This document shows, one piece after another, positions 1 through 5,743 of a stretch of 7,063 bases of DNA. Under the pieces are notes generated by a model. The model searched no databases and had not been told where the DNA came from. It was given only the letters and a program-made list of their open reading frames with translations. Each line of letters starts with the position of its first letter. The first letter of the stretch is position 1. The position numbers and the translations under genes are program-made. Source of the DNA: Chloroflexota bacterium (lineage in GTDB: Bacteria > Chloroflexota > Anaerolineae > Anaerolineales > Villigracilaceae); contig JAMDBC010000188.1 in the NCBI GenBank assembly GCA_023484185.1, positions 1 through 7,063 on the forward strand, given 5' to 3'.

Positions 1-571
1 TGTCGTTGCCCATTTTCTCGAGCAAGTCACGAACCTCAGCCGGAGTGCGGCGCAATTCCTTGAAATCATGATACTTTGGCAGGTTGATCACTTTTATCGG
101 GCCGGAAATACAGACCTTCCCCCAACGTTCCATCTCAGAAACCATCGGGTGTTTGGAATCGGTCGAACCGTACGCCAGGCTGGCTTCGATTTCAGTGTCC
201 CAGTGAAAGACTTCGTCGATGATCATGACCGCGATCACATCATTGTTCGAGTTACGCAGAACGATGTCTTCGCCAACCGTTGGCAAATCTTTCGGATCCG
301 CTGTCAGCGTGATGGGAAGCGGAAAAAGCGTCCCGTCGCTGAGACGCATTTCGTGCAGAACCCGCTCATAATCGGCTTTGCCCATGAAGCGATCAAGCGG
401 AGAAAATCCGCCCGTGGCAATCAGTTCCAGGTCGCACAAATTTCGCATGCTGATCTTGAGTGACGGAAGTTTGGGAGCACGCGCAAGTTGTTCGTCGCGC
501 TCGGCGCCAGTCAGCATCAGGTTAACCAGTTTCTTGCCACCGTAAGGGGAGATCAAGTTAGCTTTCGACAT
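1..571 (-). CDS. sat: Sulfate adenylyltransferase (ATP sulfurylase), N-terminal part, cut by the window edge
   Basis: Cytoplasmic enzyme that joins sulfate and ATP to give adenosine 5'-phosphosulfate and pyrophosphate, the first step of sulfate activation (or, in reverse, the last step of dissimilatory sulfur oxidation). Translating the minus strand from the ATG at 571 gives 190 residues, open to the left edge. The start MSKANLISPYGG and the stretch TGGFSPLDRFMGKADYE (about residues 53-69), followed by LSDGTLFPLPITL (about 77-89), are characteristic of the PUA-like N-terminal domain of ATP sulfurylases. The fragment stops just before the place where the catalytic domain's QxRNP and HxxH motifs are expected, so activity cannot be judged. 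The start is supported by GGAG five bases upstream and a good promoter at 623-650. The long N-terminal domain fits both monofunctional enzymes and fusions to APS kinase; which one cannot be seen here. The family call is confident. Confidence 0.9.
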   Translation of the reverse strand, partial: MSKANLISPYGGKKLVNLMLTGAERDEQLARAPKLPSLKISMRNLCDLELIATGGFSPLDRFMGKADYERVLHEMRLSDGTLFPLPITLTADPKDLPTVGEDIVLRNSNNDVIAVMIIDEVFHWDTEIEASLAYGSTDSKHPMVSEMERWGKVCISGPIKVINLPKYHDFKELRRTPAEVRDLLEKMGND

Positions 572-576
572 TACTA

Positions 577-580
577 CTCC
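577..580 (-). promoter_or_regulatory. Ribosome binding site of sat
   Basis: GGAG on the minus strand, five bases before the ATG at 571. It fixes the sat start against two upstream ATGs in the leader, neither of which has a Shine-Dalgarno sequence. Confidence 0.7.
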
Positions 581-622
581 ATAAAACCATAATTGCGGAT
601 GATTGCTCAAACGCAAGCCACA

Positions 623-650
623 ATTATAGCGCAGTTCTTTCAAAATTCAA
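623..650 (-). promoter_or_regulatory. Sigma-70-type promoter of sat
   Basis: On the minus strand a perfect -10 box TATAAT (623-628) lies 16 bases after a -35-like TTGAAT (645-650, four of six consensus bases). Transcription would start near position 616, giving a leader of about 45 bases before the sat ATG. The promoter sits in the only gap between sat and the upstream membrane-protein gene, so sat is probably transcribed independently of that module. An inverted repeat covers the -35 box (see 642-662). Confidence 0.6.
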
Positions 651-662
651 CGGCTGAATTTT
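642..662. repeat. Perfect 8-bp inverted repeat over the sat -35 box
   Basis: The arms AAAATTCA (642-649) and TGAATTTT (655-662) are exact reverse complements separated by five bases. The left arm contains most of the sat -35 box. The position suits an operator bound by a dimeric regulator. Alternatively it is a weak hairpin ending the upstream gene, whose stop codon is at 673-675; against that, the stem is AT-rich and only four T residues follow, inside the arm itself. The inverted repeat is seen directly; its function is inference. Confidence 0.45.
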
Positions 663-672
663 AGGTTGTAAT

Positions 673-2688
673 TTATTGGCTTGCGGCGCAATACAACGAT
701 TTAACTACTGCGGCCACGGAGGGGCTTAGATTTGGCATCCCACTAAGAATGTGACAAGCCTGCTGCGCCACAAATGGATCGGCCACAACGGATGGGGCCA
801 GTTCCGTCAATTGGGATTTGTTGCCATTCAAGGCATAGGCCTGCAAGAAGGGCATCCACTCGATGGGATCAGATGGAGCAAACCCCAATCGCGTCGCTTC
901 CTCTGCCAGGCGTGTGACTTCCTGCCAGTTGTTGGTCTGACGAGCATAAGCCGCCTTCTCGTAATAGTAGCACCAGCTCCGCGTCGGCTCGGACCCGAAT
1001 CCGGGGTAGGGCGGAACGTGAAAGTCTGGCCCCGGAAGCACTCGCCCGGCTTCAGAATATGGCGCGATCTGCATAATGCGTTCGTCTTCATAAGGGGAGA
1101 ATTCAAGTTGAGCGCCATCGATGACTTGCACACAGGATTGAGCGGTTGGCTGGGTTAATACCAGGATGTTTCGATAGTTCGGGTATGTCGTAATGCTGCG
1201 ACGCTTTACGTAGGGCTGCTTCACACCGGTCAGCACTTTGGTTACGGTTGAGTGATCGAGCAGCGCAGCGTAAATACCCGGCTGGATATAGCGCGGACTT
1301 TGGCTCTCAGGATAGTAGATCAAGTTGGCAGGCCCCCATACAAAATAATCTTCCGCCGCCGCGCTGCCTGAATAATTAACGATCAGCGTGGTATTTTTTT
1401 CGATCTGCGGAATTCGCCAGGAAACCTGCCACCAGAAAGCGCTCATTGAATCCGCGCTGCGAGCGGCGGAAAGCCCGTTGGCAAAATGCGTGATCGAAGC
1501 CAGCCCAACTAGGATGGATATCAAAACCAATTGCAGGCGCTGACTTTTGAGGAGACTGATCAGCACGGCAAAGATCAAGACTGCGCCGAGCAAACCGATC
1601 AGGGTATAGCGCGAGGAATCCGGGAAAACCACGCTGCGGTTGACCATGGTGATTGGGAGCAATCCGCTGAAGAGAATAACCAAGCCGGCCCAAAGGGATT
1701 CGCTGACCCATGTATCGGAGTCCGCTTGAGCCTCGGGAATGAAGCGCAGGGTCAACAACGTCAGGGCGATGCAAAGCGCGGCCAATCCAAACCCGTACAG
1801 CATGTCCAACGGAGAAAGCGATGCAAGTGCCTGATAGACGGGCACACCCCAGGCGAAAAGCAATACGTTCAGCGCATCGTGCAACAAATTCGTGCTCCAG
1901 ACCAGCGTGGTGTGCAATGGGCTGATAAACAACATGCCAAGTTGAAGATTCACATCCGTGGCTTTGCGCAGGCTTTGAAAGAAAAAGAAACGCCAGGTCA
2001 GGAATGAAATGGGCGCCAGCAAAAACGGCAGGATAAGCCGAACGGTTTTGAGCAGGCGTTCCTTCCAACCTGTGGAACTGCGACTCGCCAGAAGAAAAAC
2101 AAACACAAGTCGAATAACCTCAAAGCCAATATAGTATTCCATCTGGCTCAGATTCGCAAAGCCAAAGAAAACCGACAGGACGATCAGGCCCATCCGCCCG
2201 GATGTTTTTTGCGCCAGCACGGCCTGGACAGTCAAAGCGATGGAGAAGGTGGCAAAGAACAGCGCGGCAATATGCGACTGATAATCAATTGCATTCGGTT
2301 GGGAGAGAAAGCCGGGATAGACCGTAAAAAAAAGCGCAGTCAAAAGTGCAGTGCGCTTCTGCTTAGGCCAGACAGTCCGCAGCGTCCACCACACACACAG
2401 GCCGCTGAACAATCGAAAGAAATAAGCCGTAATGTTGTAGGGTAAAGGGTTTTGCCCAAACAGCATATATAGCGGGATCATCAAAAACGCCCGGCCGGGC
2501 CGGTCAATCGCGAAAAGGCTGTTGAAGACCTGCGGTCCCTTCGCCCCGGCGGAAAACATTTCATACCAGTCGTCGTTGAAATAACGAAAATGTCCGATGA
2601 ACGGCAGATAGGCCGCCGCTGAAACCAATATGAGCAGAGAGATCGAAACAAAAAGGTCCGATTTCAAAAACGTTTTTATTTTTTCCAT
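673..2688 (-). CDS. Polytopic membrane protein, GT-C-like, with soluble helical C-terminal domain
   Basis: 671 residues, function unproven. The first ~400 residues contain roughly 12 hydrophobic segments (the first at about 12-31, the last at about 384-401). After the first segment comes a loop with FNDDW (38-41, acidic pair 39-40) and DRPGR (62-66). An acidic pair in the first outer loop is the usual place for the catalytic aspartates of GT-C glycosyltransferases using polyprenyl-phosphate sugars, so a transferase role is plausible. A second conserved-looking loop has DSSRY (357-361). Residues ~402-671 are soluble; 573-625 (YYYEKAAYARQTNNWQEV onward) read as a TPR-like helical pair. I recall this head-plus-tail arrangement from uncharacterised Chloroflexota proteins. 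The ATG at 2688 has AGGA six bases upstream (2695-2698) and lies inside the end of the oxidoreductase gene, indicating co-transcription and translational coupling. Alternatives are a non-enzymatic surface polysaccharide protein or transporter. Confident as a gene; the function is a guess. Confidence 0.85.
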   Translation of the reverse strand: MEKIKTFLKSDLFVSISLLILVSAAAYLPFIGHFRYFNDDWYEMFSAGAKGPQVFNSLFAIDRPGRAFLMIPLYMLFGQNPLPYNITAYFFRLFSGLCVWWTLRTVWPKQKRTALLTALFFTVYPGFLSQPNAIDYQSHIAALFFATFSIALTVQAVLAQKTSGRMGLIVLSVFFGFANLSQMEYYIGFEVIRLVFVFLLASRSSTGWKERLLKTVRLILPFLLAPISFLTWRFFFFQSLRKATDVNLQLGMLFISPLHTTLVWSTNLLHDALNVLLFAWGVPVYQALASLSPLDMLYGFGLAALCIALTLLTLRFIPEAQADSDTWVSESLWAGLVILFSGLLPITMVNRSVVFPDSSRYTLIGLLGAVLIFAVLISLLKSQRLQLVLISILVGLASITHFANGLSAARSADSMSAFWWQVSWRIPQIEKNTTLIVNYSGSAAAEDYFVWGPANLIYYPESQSPRYIQPGIYAALLDHSTVTKVLTGVKQPYVKRRSITTYPNYRNILVLTQPTAQSCVQVIDGAQLEFSPYEDERIMQIAPYSEAGRVLPGPDFHVPPYPGFGSEPTRSWCYYYEKAAYARQTNNWQEVTRLAEEATRLGFAPSDPIEWMPFLQAYALNGNKSQLTELAPSVVADPFVAQQACHILSGMPNLSPSVAAVVKSLYCAASQ

Positions 2689-3728
2689 AACACATCCTGT
2701 GAATTTAGATGGACAAGGGCTTTATTCCGGGCAGACTCTTTTGCCGCCAGAGCGAGACGCAATGCCTGGATGCCATCCTCCAGACTGCAGACCGGTTCGG
2801 ACTCGCCGCGCACAGTCTCGACAAAATGACGCGTTTGCGCCACGAAAAGCTGGTTCCGTTCAAACCCATCCGGCAGTTTGTACTGCTCGACGACAGCCGC
2901 CGGCGGATTGTCGTTCCACGTTCCAAACTCGGCTGGCATTTTGAAAAAGTGCAGAATGCCGTCGGCATCGTCCCAGCGAAGCGTGCCTTGCGTGCCGACA
3001 ATTTCGAGACGATGAATTGGCGGCCTTTGAACATAATTCAAATGCACGCTGCCGATCGCTCCATTTGAAAATTTCAGACCAATCTCGGCTATATCATCAA
3101 CATCAATTTCCAGCGGCGAGACATGCTCATTGAACGACCACAACGATTCAACATCGCCCAACAGGAATCGTAAATAATCGAGCGGATGAGTCACCGTGAC
3201 GATCACGCCGCCGCCCAGGTCCGCGCGCGCAGCATAACTCTGGCGATAATCCTCCCACGGATGCCAGTTCGGCAGATACTCGCCCCAATGCGAGTGAACA
3301 GTCAAAATCTTTCCGAGCGCGCCTTGTTGGATTAATTCGCGGGCTTTGTTGAGCGTGGGATGATAGCGAAATTGGAATCCGACCAGAATTTTGCTTCCGC
3401 TTTTTTGCGCAGCTTTTTGCAAAACGTCCAGCCGATCCAAGGAATTTGAAACGGGTTTTTCCAGCAAAATATGACAACCCGCTTGCGCGGCAGGAATGGC
3501 GACATCAAGATGAAGCGAGGTCGGATTTGCCACGATCACCGCCTCGGGCTTGTGCTTTTTCAACGCTTCGGCTAGATCCGTTTCGACAGGATAACCTGCC
3601 AGTTCATCATCATCCGGCAAAGTAGCGCGATGAGAGCGGAGCAGGACGATATCCTTTTCGCCAAGAGCAATCAGGTTTCGAAAATGTCGGCGTCCAATCG
3701 AGCCGAGACCTGCGATAAGAGTCTTCAT
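2676..3728 (-). CDS. Gfo/Idh/MocA-family NAD(P)-dependent sugar oxidoreductase
   Basis: 350 residues, the usual length for this cytoplasmic family, which oxidises or reduces sugars, sugar nucleotides or inositols with NAD(P). The N-terminal Rossmann fold shows the dinucleotide-binding turn GLGSIGRRH (7-15), NPTSLH (68-73) and the family signature LLEKP (88-92) with Lys91, the usual active-site lysine. The C-terminal alpha/beta domain carries LGGGVIVTVTHPLDYL (171-186) with His181 and Asp184 at the family's HxxD position; the acidic residue often found three or four places before this histidine is replaced (Val177/Thr178). There is no signal peptide. The start at 3728 has AAGGA four bases upstream (3733-3737). 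The gene ends 13 bases inside the next gene and starts 54 bases after the GT-C gene, so the three probably form one operon. Neighbours suggest it prepares a sugar for a surface glycan; the substrate is unknown. Confidence 0.9.
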   Translation of the reverse strand: MKTLIAGLGSIGRRHFRNLIALGEKDIVLLRSHRATLPDDDELAGYPVETDLAEALKKHKPEAVIVANPTSLHLDVAIPAAQAGCHILLEKPVSNSLDRLDVLQKAAQKSGSKILVGFQFRYHPTLNKARELIQQGALGKILTVHSHWGEYLPNWHPWEDYRQSYAARADLGGGVIVTVTHPLDYLRFLLGDVESLWSFNEHVSPLEIDVDDIAEIGLKFSNGAIGSVHLNYVQRPPIHRLEIVGTQGTLRWDDADGILHFFKMPAEFGTWNDNPPAAVVEQYKLPDGFERNQLFVAQTRHFVETVRGESEPVCSLEDGIQALRLALAAKESARNKALVHLNSQDVLWKK

Positions 3729-3782
3729 ATTATCCTTATAAGAGTCTCGGGGTTTAGAGCGGGAGACTACCAGTTTTTACTC
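3729..3782 (-). promoter_or_regulatory. Leader of the oxidoreductase gene with two small inverted repeats
   Basis: This 54-base spacer holds AGTCTC (3743-3748) and GAGACT (3763-3768), exact reverse complements 14 bases apart, then the 8-bp palindrome CTTATAAG (3735-3742), whose AAG forms the start of the Shine-Dalgarno sequence AAGGA (3733-3737). No T-run follows the hairpin in the minus direction, so it is not a normal intrinsic terminator. It may modulate or protect the operon mRNA; that is inference and the stems are short. Confidence 0.3.
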
Positions 3783-5522
3783 TTATCCGTTCATAAACCA
3801 GTATGCGCCAAATATATTGATGGCAATACTGACCAGTACAAGGGCTATGAAATGCCAGGGAACTCTTTTGCCCAGTCCAACCGCCAGCATGGCCACCAGC
3901 GGCACGAGAAAATCCAGGATATAACGATAGCCAAACTGAGCGGAACCTGTGTTGGAATAAAAACTGAGCATAATTATATTGAATAGAACGGCTACCCAGG
4001 CACCCAGGATCCACCACTGTTTTGGATAGCGGCGAAACAGATACAACAAAGGGGGCGTTGTAAGAAATATACTCATGCCTGTCGTAGTTGGATCAATCGG
4101 CCACATTGCTCCTCTTGGGTTGGCCGGCCACGGAGCGCCCCAGTTTATCCTGGGCATCTTGAATAACATTACCTGAAGATTTGTAGGAATGAAGTGAGGT
4201 GAGAATAAGCCGTAGGTTTGCACATTTTGCACAATATCTGGGCCGGCATTCACTGTTGTGTATCCAAAATCCAGAAAATTGTCGAATCTTAGGTAGTTAT
4301 AGGTCAGCAACCCAATAATCGCAATGACAATTGGAAGTACGGTTTTAGCGCTCCAAAGGATGGCCTGCTTCAACTCTATTCTTCCTTGATTTTCTTTCAA
4401 TATCTGCATCGAAATTGCGAAAACGAATGGCCAGGTCAACAAACCATTGGGCCGGGCCAGCATGGCAATAGCGATAAATGATGCAACCAGCCACGCCGAC
4501 CACGAACGCAGCGCTGCATAGATTGCCAAGGCCAAAAACAGTACTGTCAAAATCTGGCTGACGTACCAGCCTCGTCCACTAATGCCAACCCAAAGATGCG
4601 GGGTGCCAAACAAAAACACTACAACCAGCCAAAACATACCGTTCCTGGAAAGATTAATCCACTTGCGTTGGACCAGTTGTTTCAAAATTAATAGGACAAG
4701 CACTCCATTAATGGCGCTAAAAACCATGGATAGATAGCTTGTGCTGAAATTCTCAGCCCCAACCAAGTAGGCGATGGGCAAAAACAGAAATGCCGGTAAC
4801 GGCGGCATCGGGACATACCATTTCCCATTAAACAAAGTCAGATCATGAGTATATGGGGGATTTTCTATATAAAGCTTCCCTTTTAATAACGCGCCCGCAA
4901 GCAAATCCCAATAAGAATATTTTGTTTTATTGACCCAACCTATCAAAGCAGCGATATGCGCATACAAGACAAAAACCACCAGGAACAAACTTACATAAGT
5001 TAGAATTTCATCCAATCGAGTCACAACCCGATTGTTATGCAACGTTTCTGCAGCAATGAGTCGCAATAGAACTATAAGAAGCAGGCTGGCAAAAAAAATC
5101 CAGCCCAGGAAACTGCCTAGGCGGGTACTAACCTGTTCCAGGAAGGAGAGGGGGCGGATAACAGGTGGTATTATCAACAATAAAAAAGCGCCAGATAAAA
5201 TCAGGACAGCATACAATGCCATCATTACTATCGTCTGTTTGTCCAAAAAAAATCCAGTCACGTTTTTCTCAAGCTCTTTTTGCCAGGGACCCAAATTCAT
5301 GGCCGCCAGGAGCATAGCCACAATATTAATCAGTAAGAGCCCTGCAAAAATGACGCCGATAAAAACTCGCGAGGCCGATAACCCAAGCATCAACTGGTTA
5401 CCTGGTTCCGACCGAGGAAAAAGAAATAAGACCAATAAAATAACGCCCACGATGGCGCTAATACCCAAGAAAAGCGCCGTTATTTGTTTCTTTTTCATTT
5501 GGAAATTATCTAGAAGAGACAT
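3783..5522 (-). CDS. GT-C-superfamily glycosyltransferase-like integral membrane protein
   Basis: 579 residues from the chosen ATG at 5522, with about 15 hydrophobic segments. Five of these (about 12-35, 50-75, 96-120, 138-157, 168-196) precede the large outer loop at 198-240, which carries YIENPPYTHDLTLFNGKWYV (218-237) and then PMPPLPAFLFLP. This 'NP..DL..NGK(W/Y)Y...PP.PA' loop is typical of PMT/ArnT-like GT-C membrane proteins that transfer sugars from polyprenyl phosphate on the outer membrane face. Further matching pieces are ARPNG (356-360), LRFDNFLDFGY (411-421) and FGYRYILDFLVP (530-541). The start at 5522 is favoured because AAAGG (5530-5534) lies seven bases upstream; the frame stays open to an ATG at 5633, but the extra 37 residues look non-coding. 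The gene is patchily AT-rich: four 60-base samples between 4861 and 5280 gave 33-40% G+C, against 50 and 57% for two samples in polA. Donor and acceptor are unknown. Confidence 0.85.
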   Translation of the reverse strand: MSLLDNFQMKKKQITALFLGISAIVGVILLVLFLFPRSEPGNQLMLGLSASRVFIGVIFAGLLLINIVAMLLAAMNLGPWQKELEKNVTGFFLDKQTIVMMALYAVLILSGAFLLLIIPPVIRPLSFLEQVSTRLGSFLGWIFFASLLLIVLLRLIAAETLHNNRVVTRLDEILTYVSLFLVVFVLYAHIAALIGWVNKTKYSYWDLLAGALLKGKLYIENPPYTHDLTLFNGKWYVPMPPLPAFLFLPIAYLVGAENFSTSYLSMVFSAINGVLVLLILKQLVQRKWINLSRNGMFWLVVVFLFGTPHLWVGISGRGWYVSQILTVLFLALAIYAALRSWSAWLVASFIAIAMLARPNGLLTWPFVFAISMQILKENQGRIELKQAILWSAKTVLPIVIAIIGLLTYNYLRFDNFLDFGYTTVNAGPDIVQNVQTYGLFSPHFIPTNLQVMLFKMPRINWGAPWPANPRGAMWPIDPTTTGMSIFLTTPPLLYLFRRYPKQWWILGAWVAVLFNIIMLSFYSNTGSAQFGYRYILDFLVPLVAMLAVGLGKRVPWHFIALVLVSIAINIFGAYWFMNG

Positions 5523-5529
5523 ATATTTG

Positions 5530-5534
5530 CCTTT
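5530..5534 (-). promoter_or_regulatory. Ribosome binding site that fixes the GT-C gene start
   Basis: AAAGG on the minus strand, seven bases before the ATG at 5522. The upstream in-frame ATG at 5633 has no comparable site, so the shorter protein is preferred. Confidence 0.65.
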
Positions 5535-5566
5535 GTAAAACTTTGGAATGCGCCAGGCTCTGCTTG

Positions 5567-5590
5567 AATGGTAGCACAGTATTCTTTCAA
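5567..5590 (-). promoter_or_regulatory. Weak promoter candidate for the glycan module
   Basis: On the minus strand TGCTACCAT resembles an extended -10 element: TACCAT (5568-5573) matches TATAAT at four of six bases and is preceded by TGn. No good -35 box is found 16-18 bases upstream. The stretch resembles the sat promoter region (TTGAAAGAA followed by CTGyGCTA..ATT). A start near 5561 would give a leader of about 40 bases to the ATG at 5522. Tentative. Confidence 0.25.
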
Positions 5591-5743
5591 GGAAAGCCAA
5601 GTTCACGAAGATTCTCTGTAACTGCTCACGCAAAAACTGGTAGGTGAAGGGAAGGCAAAACGGGCGTTCCCATCAAATTAATCGGAACATTTTTATGGAA
5701 TTCTGTACCCAGTCCTTTGCTCTTTGAGGGCTGTAGTGAAAGA

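Larger units (their letters stand above)
5523..5743. other. Gene-free gap between polA and the GT-C gene
   Basis: These 221 bases contain no supported gene. Beyond the Shine-Dalgarno site and weak promoter candidate, there is a 5-bp inverted repeat GTTCC/GGAAC (5666-5670 and 5684-5688) and a 5-bp one CTTTC/GAAAG (5584-5588 and 5592-5596). Neither is followed by a T-run on the minus strand, so read-through from polA is possible. Confidence 0.5.

Noticed and set aside
68..463. Plus-strand open frame of 131 codons
   Set aside because: It is opposite sat, which has clear family similarity, a ribosome binding site and a promoter; the plus-strand translation resembles nothing.
572..597. Small upstream open frames in the sat leader (a 10-codon frame running into the sat start and a 2-codon ATG-GAG-TAG)
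   Set aside because: Neither has a Shine-Dalgarno sequence and such short frames are expected by chance.
1376..2068. Minus-strand open frame of 230 codons inside the 671-residue membrane protein gene
   Set aside because: It is an alternative frame of a gene with coherent membrane topology; its translation has no domain pattern and no ribosome binding site was noticed.
5032..5538. Plus-strand open frame of 168 codons
   Set aside because: It lies opposite the start of the GT-C gene; its composition (many Lys, Arg, Ile, Thr) is what the complement of hydrophobic codons gives.
5523..5633. N-terminal extension of the GT-C protein to the ATG at 5633
   Set aside because: The 37 added residues are not hydrophobic in the way of the rest, there is no ribosome binding site at 5633, and a good one precedes 5522.
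5666..5688. GTTCC/GGAAC inverted repeat as a possible polA terminator
   Set aside because: The stem has only five pairs and a 13-base loop, and on the minus strand it is followed by GC-rich sequence, not a T-run.
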